Positions 17,466 through 25,903 of a stretch of 64,000 nucleotides of DNA are shown one piece after another. The notes below the pieces were generated by a model. The model ran no database searches, was not told the DNA's origin, and was given only the letters and a program-made list of their open reading frames with translations. This DNA comes from Streptomyces chryseus (GTDB lineage: Bacteria; Actinomycetota; Actinomycetes; Streptomycetales; Streptomycetaceae): positions 56,706 through 120,705 of the forward strand of contig NZ_BMVO01000020.1 of the NCBI RefSeq assembly GCF_014650755.1, in the 5' to 3' direction. Position numbers and translations under genes: made by a program. Position 1 is the first letter of the stretch. Every line of letters begins with the position of its first letter.

Positions 17466-18221
17466 ATGACAGACGAATCGCGCCCCACGCCCACTCCGCG
17501 CACCGCCGCCGTGATTCCCGCGGCCGGCCGCGGGGTGCGGCTGGGACCCGGCGCGCCCAAGGCGCTCCGCGCGCTGAGCGGCACCCCCATGCTGATCCAC
17601 GCGGTACGGGCCATGGCCAACTCCCGGGCCGTCTCCCTCGTCGTCGTGGTGGCCCCCAAGGACGGCGCCGCCGAGGTCAAGAACCTCCTCGACGAGCACG
17701 CGCTGCCCGAACGGACGGACTTCCTCGTCGTACCGGGCGGCGAGACCCGCCAGGAGTCGGTACGGCTCGGCCTGGCGGCGCTGCCCGCCGACATCACCGC
17801 CGTCCTGGTGCACGACGCGGCCCGCCCCCTCGTGCCCGTCGACACCGTCGACGCGGTCGTCGAGGCCGTACGCGACGGAGCCCCGGCCGTGGTGCCCGCC
17901 CTCCCGCTCGCCGACACCGTCAAGGAGGTCGAGCCCGCCGAGAAGGGCGAACCCGAGCCGGTCGTCGCCACACCCGCCCGGGCCCGGCTGCGCGCCGTAC
18001 AGACCCCGCAGGGCTTCGACCGCGCCACGCTGGTGCGCGCCCATGACACGATCACCGCGAGCGGGGAAGGCGCCACGGACTGCGCCGGCATGGTCGAGCA
18101 GCTCGGCGTGCGGGTCGTCGTCGTGCCCGGCCACGAAGAGGCATTCAAGGTGACCCGGCCGCTGGACCTCGTCCTGGCCGAGGCCGTACTCGCCCGCAGG
18201 AGGGCCAACGATGGCTTCTGA
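17466..18221 (+). CDS. ispD: 2-C-methyl-D-erythritol 4-phosphate cytidylyltransferase
   Basis: This 251-residue MEP-pathway enzyme makes CDP-ME from MEP and CTP. The CTP-binding loop is AAVIPAAGRGVRLGPGAPKAL. HDAARPLVP and the conserved QTPQGFDRATL follow, with a C-terminal TDCAGMVEQLG. GGAG precedes the ATG at 17466 by 8 nt, so the upstream in-frame TTG (17445) is not needed. It overlaps ispF by 11 nt. Confidence 0.95.
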   Translation: MTDESRPTPTPRTAAVIPAAGRGVRLGPGAPKALRALSGTPMLIHAVRAMANSRAVSLVVVVAPKDGAAEVKNLLDEHALPERTDFLVVPGGETRQESVRLGLAALPADITAVLVHDAARPLVPVDTVDAVVEAVRDGAPAVVPALPLADTVKEVEPAEKGEPEPVVATPARARLRAVQTPQGFDRATLVRAHDTITASGEGATDCAGMVEQLGVRVVVVPGHEEAFKVTRPLDLVLAEAVLARRRANDGF

Positions 18222-18723
18222 GCTTTCCCCGGACGTCCCCGTTCCGCCGCTGCCGCTCGTCGGCGTCGGCACGGACATCCACGCCTTCGAGGAGGGCCGC
18301 GAGCTGTGGTGCGGCGGGCTGCTCTGGGAGGGCGAGGGGCCCGGCCTGGCCGGCCACTCGGACGCCGACGTGGTCGCGCACGCCGCCTGCAACGCGCTGT
18401 TCTCCGCCGCCGGCCTCGGCGACCTCGGCGCGCACTTCGGCACCGGACGCCCCGAGTGGTCCGGTGCGTCGGGCATCACCCTGCTGACCGAGGCGGCACG
18501 GATCGTACGGGCCGAAGGCTTCCGGATCGGGAACGTCGCCGTCCAGGTGGTCGGCGTACGCCCGAAGATCGGCAAGCGGCGGGAAGAGGCGCAGAAGGTG
18601 CTCTCCGCGGCGGTCGGCGCCCCGGTCTCGCTGTCGGCCGCGACGTCCGACGGCCTGGGCTTCACCGGACGCGGCGAGGGCCTCGCGGCGATCGCCACGG
18701 CGCTGGTGGTTCGTACGGGCTGA
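18211..18723 (+). CDS. ispF: 2-C-methyl-D-erythritol 2,4-cyclodiphosphate synthase
   Basis: This 170-residue MEP-pathway enzyme converts CDP-ME-2P to the cyclodiphosphate. The metal-binding GTDIHAF and HSDADVVAHA motifs are present, with C-terminal TSDGLGFTGRGEG. It overlaps ispD and is translationally coupled to it. The family is normally about 160 residues. The extra N-terminal PDVPVPPLPLV is common in actinobacteria. Confidence 0.96.
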   Translation: MASELSPDVPVPPLPLVGVGTDIHAFEEGRELWCGGLLWEGEGPGLAGHSDADVVAHAACNALFSAAGLGDLGAHFGTGRPEWSGASGITLLTEAARIVRAEGFRIGNVAVQVVGVRPKIGKRREEAQKVLSAAVGAPVSLSAATSDGLGFTGRGEGLAAIATALVVRTG

Positions 18724-18846
18724 AGCGCCGCGGAGCACCGGTGACCTCGTACGGGGGAAACAGGCCACCGGCCCGCCGGGCGCCGCGCCGCCCCCGGCAA
18801 GGGAAAGGGGCGCTGGGCACTGCCGTCCGCCCACTACCCTGGTGTA

Positions 18847-20250
18847 GTGACTATTCGGCTGTACGACACCAGCGCCCGGCAGACTCGCGACTTCTCCCCG
18901 CTCACGCCGGGCTGCGTCTCGATCTACCTGTGTGGCGCTACCGTGCAGGCCGCCCCGCACATCGGGCACATCAGGTCGGGCCTCAACTTCGACATCATGC
19001 GCCGCTGGTTCACCTACCGCGGCTACGACGTGACGTTCATCCGCAACGTCACGGACATCGACGACAAGATCATCAAGAAGTCGGCCGAGCAGGGCCGCCC
19101 CTGGTGGTCCATCGGGTACGAGAACGAGCGCGCCTTCAACGACGGCTACGCCGCCCTCGGCTGCCTCCCGCCCACCTACGAGCCCCGCGCCACCGGCCAC
19201 GTCACCGAGATGGTCGAGATGATGCGCGGCCTCATCGAGCGCGGCCACGCGTACGAGGCCGACGGGAACGTCTACTTCGACGTGCGCTCCCACCCCGGGT
19301 ACCTGGAGCTCTCCAACCAGGACCTGGACAACCTCCTCCAGCCGTCCGGCGAGGGCGAGACCGGCAAGCGCGACCCGCGCGACTTCGCCATGTGGAAGGC
19401 CGCGAAGCCCGGCGAGCCGAGCTGGGAGACCCCGTGGGGACGCGGGCGTCCCGGCTGGCACCTGGAGTGCTCCGCGATGGCCCACAAGTACCTGGGCTCC
19501 GCCTTCGACATCCACGGCGGCGGCATCGACCTGATCTTCCCGCACCACGAGAACGAGATCGCCCAGGCCAAGGCGTTCGGCGACGACTTCGCCACGTACT
19601 GGGTGCACAACCACTGGGTCACCATGGCCGGCGAGAAGATGTCGAAGTCGCTGGGCAACTCGGTGCTCGTGTCCGAGATGGTCAAGGCGTGGCGCCCCGT
19701 CGTGCTGCGCTACTACCTCGGTACGCCGCACTACCGCTCCACCATCGAGTACAGCGAGGAAGCCCTGCGGGAGGCCGAGTCCGCCTTCGCACGCATCGAG
19801 GGCTTCGTCCAGCGGGTGATGGAGAAGGCGGGCGGCGTCGTCGAGCCCGCCACCGAGGTCCCGCCGGCGTTCGCCGAGGCGATGGACGACGACCTGGGCG
19901 TCCCGCAGGCGCTCGCGATCGTCCACACCACCGTCCGCCAGGGCAACTCGGCGCTGGCCGCCGACGACAAGGACGAGGCCGTCGCACGTCTGGCGGAGGT
20001 ACGGGCGATGCTCGGCGTCCTCGGCCTCGACCCGCTCTCCGAGCAGTGGTCGGGCGGCGGCACGGAGCGCGGCGAGGACCTGCACGGGGTCGTGGACACA
20101 CTCGTACGGCTCGTACTCGACCAGCGGCAGTCGGCCCGCGACCGCAAGGACTGGGCGGCCGCCGACGCGATCCGCGACCAGCTCCAGCAGTCCGGCCTCG
20201 TCATCGAGGACAGCCCGTCGGGCCCGCGATGGACCCTCGGCTCACGCTGA
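18847..20250 (+). CDS. cysS: Cysteinyl-tRNA synthetase
   Basis: The 467-residue class I synthetase has zinc ligands starting at YLCGATVQ, the HIGH motif (PHIGHIRSGLNFD), ECSAMAHKYLG and the KMSKS loop (GEKMSKSLGN). The helical DALR-like tail is also present. The GTG start has no ribosome-binding site. TACCCT (18835-18840) ends 6 nt before it, indicating a leaderless mRNA. Confidence 0.97.
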   Translation: MTIRLYDTSARQTRDFSPLTPGCVSIYLCGATVQAAPHIGHIRSGLNFDIMRRWFTYRGYDVTFIRNVTDIDDKIIKKSAEQGRPWWSIGYENERAFNDGYAALGCLPPTYEPRATGHVTEMVEMMRGLIERGHAYEADGNVYFDVRSHPGYLELSNQDLDNLLQPSGEGETGKRDPRDFAMWKAAKPGEPSWETPWGRGRPGWHLECSAMAHKYLGSAFDIHGGGIDLIFPHHENEIAQAKAFGDDFATYWVHNHWVTMAGEKMSKSLGNSVLVSEMVKAWRPVVLRYYLGTPHYRSTIEYSEEALREAESAFARIEGFVQRVMEKAGGVVEPATEVPPAFAEAMDDDLGVPQALAIVHTTVRQGNSALAADDKDEAVARLAEVRAMLGVLGLDPLSEQWSGGGTERGEDLHGVVDTLVRLVLDQRQSARDRKDWAAADAIRDQLQQSGLVIEDSPSGPRWTLGSR

Positions 20251-20264
20251 CCGGCACGCGCGAT

Positions 20265-20290
20265 GTGCCGCCCGGCGTCCCGGGCGGCAC
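20265..20290 (+). terminator. Hairpin after cysS
   Basis: An 11-bp perfect stem (GTGCCGCCCGG with its complement) with a CGTC loop is followed by a pyrimidine/T-rich stretch. It ends about 50 nt before the rlmB start. Confidence 0.75.
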
Positions 20291-20341
20291 ACTTTCCCTT
20301 ATACGTACGCACGTCTGAAGCAACGGAACAGGTAACAGGTC

Positions 20342-21298
20342 ATGGCCGGGAACAGCCAGCGCAGGAACCGCCGCACGTCCAACAAGAAGGGCGCTACGGT
20401 CGGCAGCGGTGGCCAGCGGCGCAAGGGCCTCGAGGGCAGGGGCCCGACGCCGCCCGCCGAGGCCCGCAAGAAGCACAAGAAGAACCGCATCGCCACGGCC
20501 AAGGCCAAGCAGGCCGCGGTCCGCCGCCCGGCCCCGCGCCGCGGCGGCGTCAAGGGCACGTCCGAGATGGTCGTCGGCCGCAACCCGGTCTTCGAGGCGC
20601 TGCGCGACGGCGTCCCCGCGACCACGCTGTACGTGCAGCAGTTCATCGACAACGACGAGCGGGTCCGCGAGGCACTCCAGCTCGCGGCCGCGCGTGGCAA
20701 CATCAACCTGATGGAGGCCCCGCGTCCGGAGCTCGACCGGATGACGAACGGCCTGAACCACCAGGGCCTCGTCCTCCAGGTCCCGCCGTACGAGTACGCG
20801 CACCCGGACGACCTCACGGCGGCGGCGTACGACAAGCACGAGGACCCGCTGATCGTCGCCCTCGACGGCGTGACCGACCCGCGCAACCTCGGCGCGATCG
20901 TCCGCTCCGTCTCCGCGTTCGGCGGCCACGGCGTGGTCGTGCCGGAGCGCCGCGCGGCGGGCATGACGGCCGGCGCGTGGAAGTCCTCCGCCGGTACGGC
21001 GGCCCGTACGCCGGTCTCCCGCGTCACCAACCTGACGCGCGCCCTGGAGGGCTACCAGAAGGCCGGCATCACGGTCGTCGGCCTCGCGGCGGACGGCGAG
21101 CACACGGTCCAGGACCTGGAGCAGCTCGGCGGCCCGGTCGTCATCGTCATCGGCAGCGAGGGCAAGGGCCTCGGCCGCCTCGTCGGCGAGACCTGCGACT
21201 ACCTGGTGCGCATCCCGATGCCGGGCGGCGCGGAGTCGCTGAACGCCGGTGTGGCGGCGGGCATCGTGCTCTGGGAGGCGGCGCAGCGCCGGCGGTGA
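20342..21298 (+). CDS. rlmB: 23S rRNA (guanosine-2'-O)-methyltransferase, TrmH/SpoU family
   Basis: The 318-residue protein has a very basic N-terminal extension of about 75 residues (NSQRRNRRTSNKKG ... ARKKHKKNRIATAKAKQ). A SpoU-substrate-binding domain (EMVVGRNPVFEAL) follows, then a SPOUT knot domain with the three motifs: DPRNLGAIVRSVSAFG, VIGSEGKGLGRLV and RIPMPGGAESLNAGVAAG. The extension is typical of actinobacterial RlmB-like enzymes and probably binds rRNA. The methylated nucleotide is inferred from the family. Confidence 0.93.
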   Translation: MAGNSQRRNRRTSNKKGATVGSGGQRRKGLEGRGPTPPAEARKKHKKNRIATAKAKQAAVRRPAPRRGGVKGTSEMVVGRNPVFEALRDGVPATTLYVQQFIDNDERVREALQLAAARGNINLMEAPRPELDRMTNGLNHQGLVLQVPPYEYAHPDDLTAAAYDKHEDPLIVALDGVTDPRNLGAIVRSVSAFGGHGVVVPERRAAGMTAGAWKSSAGTAARTPVSRVTNLTRALEGYQKAGITVVGLAADGEHTVQDLEQLGGPVVIVIGSEGKGLGRLVGETCDYLVRIPMPGGAESLNAGVAAGIVLWEAAQRRR

Positions 21299-21405
21299 AG
21301 CGGTCGGCGGGCAGGGCCGGTTATGTCCTGGTAAGGGTGTCTTGACGGGTCTCGGACAGATCGGGGCCGTCAAGGCAGTGTCCTAACCACACGTCACTCG
21401 GTTAG

Positions 21406-23094
21406 ATGAGTGTGGACACCAGAACACCCGGGTTCGACGATCAGCCCGCCCTGAGCATGGTCAAGGTGCCCTGCGATCCAGCGCAGGTCATCGTCAACCA
21501 CGCCAGCTTCCGCGTGCAGCTCGCCCCGGCCCAGAGCCGGCGGCCCGTCCCGCCGTACGCGGGGGCGGGCGGTGTGAGCAGCGGGCTGGGGGACACGGCG
21601 CGCATTCCCGCGATGGCCGGAGCGACCGCAGGCCGACGGCGGACACCCGTCGTCTGGAGCGGGAAGTCCGAGCCGGGAGACCCCGGCGCGACCGGCCTGC
21701 TCCAGGCCGTACGGAACTCCTCGTCCGGCGAGCGCCTCGACAGCGGCGCCACGCAGGTCATCCCCCGGCTCTCCGAGGCCGACAGCGGGCAGGACACCGA
21801 GGCGATCCCCACCGTCATCGGGCCGCGCGGCTCCGAGCCGCCCATGACGCAGATGCTGCCCCGTATGAAGCAGGCCGTCGGCGCGTACGACCTGCCGGAC
21901 GTCGAGGACACCCGCTCCGGCCAGGAGTTCGACGACGACTACATCGACGACGACGCGTACGGAGCGGGCGGTGAGGCCGCCCGCCGCAACGCCGACGCGG
22001 TCCGGCACGCGTACTACCCCGGGCGACGGATGAACCTCGGCGTGGTGCTGCTGCCGCTCCGCGTGTTCCTCGGCTTCATCTCCATCTACGCCGGCATGGG
22101 CAAGCTCTGCGACCCCGTGTACTTCGACGGCGGCGAACGCGGCTCCATGGTCAAGTGGCTCACGTCGCTGCACCCCTGGACCGTCGCCGAGCCGCTGCGC
22201 GACTTCGCCCTGAGCCACCCGGTGGGCGCCGGTCTGACCGTGGCGTTCCTTCAGGTCGTCGTCGGCGTGCTGACGGTGCTGGGGCTCTGGCAGCGCGTCG
22301 CCGCCTGCTTCGGGACGCTGCTCTCCGCCGCGCTGATCATGACGGTGAGCTGGAAGACCGTACCGGCGTACGACGCGCCCGACATCATCTACCTCGCCGC
22401 CTGGTCCCCGCTGATCATCGCGGGCGCGCCCGTCTACTCCGTCGACGGCCGCCTCGCCGGCGAGGCCTGGCGCAAGCTCGGGCCGCGCTCGGAACTGTGG
22501 GAGCTGCGGCGGCGCGTACTGCGGCGCGGCACCGTCGTCGCCTCCCTCGTGCTCGGTGTGACGCTGCTGATCGGCTCGATGCTGGGCGGGGCCGTACGCT
22601 CCTCCGACATGGTCACCGTGCCGGGCCCGAACGACGACCCGACCAACCACCTCCCCGGGGCCCCGCTGCCCCAGGAGACCGGCAGCAGCACGGGCCGCGC
22701 CTCGCAGGGCCCCGCGGGCCGCAGCCCGTCCCCCACTGCCAGCAGCTCGGCCGGCCCCTCGGCCCCGGCCACCACCCCCGGCACGGTCCGCGAGACCGGC
22801 ACGGTCGGTACGGACGCCCAGCGGCCGACGCAGACGCAGGGCGCCACGGCCGGCCAGGCCCCGTCCCAGCAGCAGCCCCCGCCCCCGCAGGCCCCCCCCA
22901 CCAGCGCCGGACCGACGTCCAGCGGCGGTGCGGGCAGTGGCGGCACCACGGGCGGCGCCGGCACCACCGGCGGCGGCACGACGGGCGGCTCCACCGGTGG
23001 CGCCACGGGCGGCGGTGGCACCACCGGCGGCAGCGGTGGCAGCAGCGGCGGCGGTGGCAACGGCGGCAGGGTGATCGGCGGCCTGCTCGGTTAG
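21406..23094 (+). CDS. DoxX-family membrane protein with long low-complexity tails
   Basis: The 562-residue protein has a hydrophilic N-terminal region of about 210 residues. A DoxX domain follows (LRVFLGFISIYAGMGKLCDPVYF ... AFLQVVVGVLTVLGLWQRVAACFGTLLSAAL), with four to five hydrophobic helices. Another membrane helix leads into an extracytoplasmic Pro/Ser/Thr tail that ends in about 80 residues of almost pure Gly/Thr/Ser (TTGGAGTTGGGTTGG). DoxX proteins are linked to thiosulfate/redox chemistry, but the physiological role in Streptomyces is unknown. No ribosome-binding site is obvious before the ATG at 21406. Confidence 0.8.
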   Translation: MSVDTRTPGFDDQPALSMVKVPCDPAQVIVNHASFRVQLAPAQSRRPVPPYAGAGGVSSGLGDTARIPAMAGATAGRRRTPVVWSGKSEPGDPGATGLLQAVRNSSSGERLDSGATQVIPRLSEADSGQDTEAIPTVIGPRGSEPPMTQMLPRMKQAVGAYDLPDVEDTRSGQEFDDDYIDDDAYGAGGEAARRNADAVRHAYYPGRRMNLGVVLLPLRVFLGFISIYAGMGKLCDPVYFDGGERGSMVKWLTSLHPWTVAEPLRDFALSHPVGAGLTVAFLQVVVGVLTVLGLWQRVAACFGTLLSAALIMTVSWKTVPAYDAPDIIYLAAWSPLIIAGAPVYSVDGRLAGEAWRKLGPRSELWELRRRVLRRGTVVASLVLGVTLLIGSMLGGAVRSSDMVTVPGPNDDPTNHLPGAPLPQETGSSTGRASQGPAGRSPSPTASSSAGPSAPATTPGTVRETGTVGTDAQRPTQTQGATAGQAPSQQQPPPPQAPPTSAGPTSSGGAGSGGTTGGAGTTGGGTTGGSTGGATGGGGTTGGSGGSSGGGGNGGRVIGGLLG

Positions 23095-23145
23095 ACGGCC
23101 CCCGAGGTACGGCGAAGGGCCCGCGCCTCGGGTGGCGGTTTCTAG

Positions 23146-24421
23146 GGATCGTCGCAACACGTGGTCGTGTTGATCAGGCCGCGAGCAGTTTATGCAGACG
23201 CTCGGCTGGGGTTTCCCAGCCGAGCGTTTTGCGTGGGCGGCCGTTGAGCTGGGCCGCGACGGCATCGAGGTGCTCGCGGGTATGGACCGAGAGATCGGTG
23301 CCCTTCGGGAAGTACTGCCGCAGCAGACCGTTCGTGTTCTCGTTCGAGCCGCGCTGCCAGGGACTGGCCGGATCACAGAAGTAGACCGGGACGTCGGTCG
23401 CGACGGTGAACTCGTGATGGCGGCCCATCTCCGAACCTTGATCCCAGGTCAGGGACCGTTTCAGGTGCGCGGGCAGCCGCTGCACGGTCTCCTGGAGTGC
23501 GTCACGGACGGCTTCGGCGCCCCGGCCGTCCGGCAGGTGCACGAGCATCACGTAACGGGTGGCGCGCTCGACCAGGGTTCCGATCGTGGACCCGCTGTCC
23601 TTGCCGATGATCAAGTCACCTTCCCAGTGACCGGGCACCGCCCGGTCCTCCGCCTCGGCGGGCCGCTCGCTGATCATCGCCATGGGCTCGGCGAAGCGGG
23701 GCCGGCGCTGCTGGTCCTGGCGCTGCGGCTTGCGGCGGGCGCGTCCGGTCCGCAGTGCTCCGGCGAGCTCGCGCCGTAGTTCGCCGCGTCCTTGCAGGTA
23801 GAGGGCCTGGTAGACGGTTTCGTGGACCACGTGCATCTCCGGCCGGTTCGGGAACTGTGCCCGCAGAGCCTGGCAGATCCGCTCCGGACTCCACAGCTCG
23901 TCCAGCCCGGCCTGGACCGCGTCCCGCAGCTCCGGGTTCAGGCTGATCTTGCGCGGCTTGGGCCGGGGCCGGCGCCCGTCGGCGCGGGCCTGGGCCGCGA
24001 AGGGCCGGTACTGCCTGTTCTCGGGGTGCCGGTTGCGGTGGATCTCCCGGCTGACCGTGGACGGGCCGCGGCCCAGCTCGGCCGCGATCGCCCGGATCGT
24101 GGCCTTCTCCCGCACCCGGTCGGCTATGTGGATCCGGTCGGCCTCACACAGATACCGCGAGGGAACGGACGAGGGCGCCACCGCAGTGATCGGTGACGCC
24201 CCGACGTTCCCGCCGGACGGGGCGCGGCCGTTACGCCAGCGCCGCCCGGTCTTCTCGTTGATGCCGACGATCCGGCACGCTTCTCTGTTGCTCACACCCT
24301 GCTGCATGAGCTGAAGGTAGAGGCGCCGTTCCTCGGACAAGGGACGGCGCCCCTGGACAACGGACCGGTCCCGGATCTTGAAGTCCATCGCATCCCCTGA
24401 ACTGGGGTGTTGCAACGACTC
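23146..24421 (-). mobile_element. Complete IS30-family insertion sequence
   Basis: The 1,276-bp element has imperfect 15-bp terminal inverted repeats: GGATCGTCGCAACAC at the left end and GAGTCGTTGCAACAC (reverse complement) at the right. It carries one transposase ORF. CTAG is directly repeated on both sides (23142-23145 and 24422-24425). Both ends and the transposase look intact. Confidence 0.9.
23174..24388 (-). CDS. IS30-family transposase
   Basis: This is a 404-residue DDE transposase. It has an N-terminal HTH (LYLQLMQQGVSNREACRIVGINEKTGRRW) and a second IS30-type HTH (ATIRAIAAELGRGPSTVSREIHRN). The catalytic domain shows Asp in GHWEGDLIIG, Asp in LTWDQGSEM and Glu in GSNENTNGLLRQYFPKGTDL. 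The ATG at 24388 has AGGGG upstream. The TTG at 24415 would begin inside the terminal repeat. It appears full length and functional. Confidence 0.95.
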   Translation of the reverse strand: MDFKIRDRSVVQGRRPLSEERRLYLQLMQQGVSNREACRIVGINEKTGRRWRNGRAPSGGNVGASPITAVAPSSVPSRYLCEADRIHIADRVREKATIRAIAAELGRGPSTVSREIHRNRHPENRQYRPFAAQARADGRRPRPKPRKISLNPELRDAVQAGLDELWSPERICQALRAQFPNRPEMHVVHETVYQALYLQGRGELRRELAGALRTGRARRKPQRQDQQRRPRFAEPMAMISERPAEAEDRAVPGHWEGDLIIGKDSGSTIGTLVERATRYVMLVHLPDGRGAEAVRDALQETVQRLPAHLKRSLTWDQGSEMGRHHEFTVATDVPVYFCDPASPWQRGSNENTNGLLRQYFPKGTDLSVHTREHLDAVAAQLNGRPRKTLGWETPAERLHKLLAA

Positions 24422-24445
24422 CTAGAACCCAAGGGATGTGCGCCG

Positions 24446-24500
24446 GGCCCCTCGCCGTACGGTCGGTCGCTCGGCCCTTCGCCGTACGGTCCGGTCGCTC
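24446..24500 (+). repeat. Near-tandem 27/28-nt duplication beside the IS
   Basis: Two adjacent copies begin GGCCCCTCGCCGTACGG and GGCCCTTCGCCGTACGG and differ at two positions. They lie between the IS right end and the nucleotidyltransferase stop. Confidence 0.8.
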
Positions 24501-24506
24501 GCGGGC

Positions 24507-25232
24507 TCAGCCGCGGGCGGCGGCGAGCTCCTTGGCGGCCTCGCTGAGGTCCTTGGCGGTGTCGATGGCCCGCCAGTACGCCCCCTGCGGCAGCGGGAAG
24601 CCCGCCAGACGGCGCTCTCGCGCCAGCCGGGGGAACGTGGTGCGTTCGTGGTCGCCCAGGTCCGGGAGAAGCCCTGTGAAGGCCGCTGAGAAGACGTACA
24701 CGCCCGCGTTGATGAGGTAGGGCGACGGCGGCGACTCGATGAAGTCCGTGATGTGGCCGAACGTGTCGGTCTCGACGGCCCCCCACGGGATCCGGGGGCG
24801 GGCCAGGGCGAGGGTCGCCGTGGCGTCGCGCTCGTTGTGGAAGGCGGCCATGTCCTGGAGCGAGAAGCGCGTCCAGATGTCGCCGTTGGTCGCGTACCAC
24901 GGGCTCCGGGGGTCGGGCAGGTGCGCGGCGGCGTACTTGAGGCCGCCGCCGCGGCCCAGCGGCTCGCTCTCCACCACGGTGGTGACACGCAGCGGGAGGT
25001 CGGCCGTGTCCAGCCACTCCTGGAGCACGCCGGCGAGATGGCCGCACGAGATGACCGCGTCGGTCACGCCCTCGGCGGCGAGCCAGGAAAGCTGATGGCC
25101 GATGATCGGGGTCCCGGTTCCGGGGATCTCGACCATCGGCTTGGGGCGGTCGTCGGTGTACGGGCGCAGGCGCGAGCCCTGGCCGCCCGCCAGGACCACG
25201 GCCTGCGTCGGGTACGTCGTCGTACGGGTCAT
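24507..25232 (-). CDS. Sugar-phosphate nucleotidyltransferase
   Basis: The 241-residue GT-A fold NTP-transferase has the nucleotide-binding signature AVVLAGGQGSRLRPYTDDRPKPMVEI, then WYATNGDIW for metal binding and a short C-terminus. It should activate a sugar-1-phosphate with an NTP. The specific sugar cannot be read. The short length fits the mannose-1-P guanylyltransferase/GlmU-like minimal class. TATCGT ends 7 nt before the ATG with no ribosome-binding site, so it is probably leaderless. Confidence 0.85.
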   Translation of the reverse strand: MTRTTTYPTQAVVLAGGQGSRLRPYTDDRPKPMVEIPGTGTPIIGHQLSWLAAEGVTDAVISCGHLAGVLQEWLDTADLPLRVTTVVESEPLGRGGGLKYAAAHLPDPRSPWYATNGDIWTRFSLQDMAAFHNERDATATLALARPRIPWGAVETDTFGHITDFIESPPSPYLINAGVYVFSAAFTGLLPDLGDHERTTFPRLARERRLAGFPLPQGAYWRAIDTAKDLSEAAKELAAARG

Positions 25233-25270
25233 ACGGGGCACGATATGCGGCAGGAGCCGTCGGTCCCCGT

Positions 25271-25687
25271 TCAGCCGGTCTGCTGGGCGACGCCGGAGGC
25301 GAAGGAGGTGTCGCAGACGGGGCGCGAGAACGACTGCGCGCGCGTCGGACCGTACTGCTTCACGGCGGCGCGGCCGAGCGAGCGGGCGATCGACATGCAG
25401 TGCTGGGCGAGCGAAGGACGGCGCTCGACCTCGCGCTGGAGGTGCGTCAACGCGACGCCGGGGTCCTTCTCCTGGAGCTCCAGAAGAAGCTTGTCGCGCA
25501 GAATGTCCTGCGGAGCGCGGGACTTGGCGCGTACGTTTACCTTCTCGGAGGACGCGGTCAGAACCTGCGACTCGGGTCCGCTCGTGGACCACGGGACGTT
25601 GGCGACCGCGAGGGTCCCGGAGAGCACCAGGACGACGGGCAGGACGAGAGCGAGACTTCGGCCGATTCGGCGGGCTGTGTGGGTCAC
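25271..25687 (-). CDS. Small exported or membrane-anchored protein
   Basis: The 138-residue protein has an N-terminal hydrophobic segment (SLALVLPVVLVLSGTLAVA) after a basic MTHTARRIGR. The extracytoplasmic region is helical with two cysteines (QHCMSIARSLGR and SRPVCDTSFASG) that may form a disulfide. I do not recognise a family. The GTG start follows TACGCT by 7 nt without a ribosome-binding site. Confidence 0.75.
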   Translation of the reverse strand: MTHTARRIGRSLALVLPVVLVLSGTLAVANVPWSTSGPESQVLTASSEKVNVRAKSRAPQDILRDKLLLELQEKDPGVALTHLQREVERRPSLAQHCMSIARSLGRAAVKQYGPTRAQSFSRPVCDTSFASGVAQQTG

Positions 25688-25843
25688 GCGAGTGAGCGTA
25701 GCGGCCAGTAATGATTTGGCGACATTTAGTCACTCTTCCGGGGGATGGTTCGATGTCATTTTTCGAATACGCGTTGACGTACGGAATTCGAAATGCCGGA
25801 TATGCCGGGGTATTTGTCGACACCCCCCGCCCCACAGGGCACA

Positions 25844-25881
25844 CGTGAAGGGCTCCGCACCGAGGTGCGGAGCCCTTCACG
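25844..25881 (-). terminator. msiK terminator
   Basis: An 18-bp perfect stem (CGTGAAGGGCTCCGCACC with its complement) with a 2-nt loop lies 22 nt past the msiK stop. Confidence 0.92.
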
Positions 25882-25903
25882 CGTACTGCCGACGGCGTCG
25901 GTG

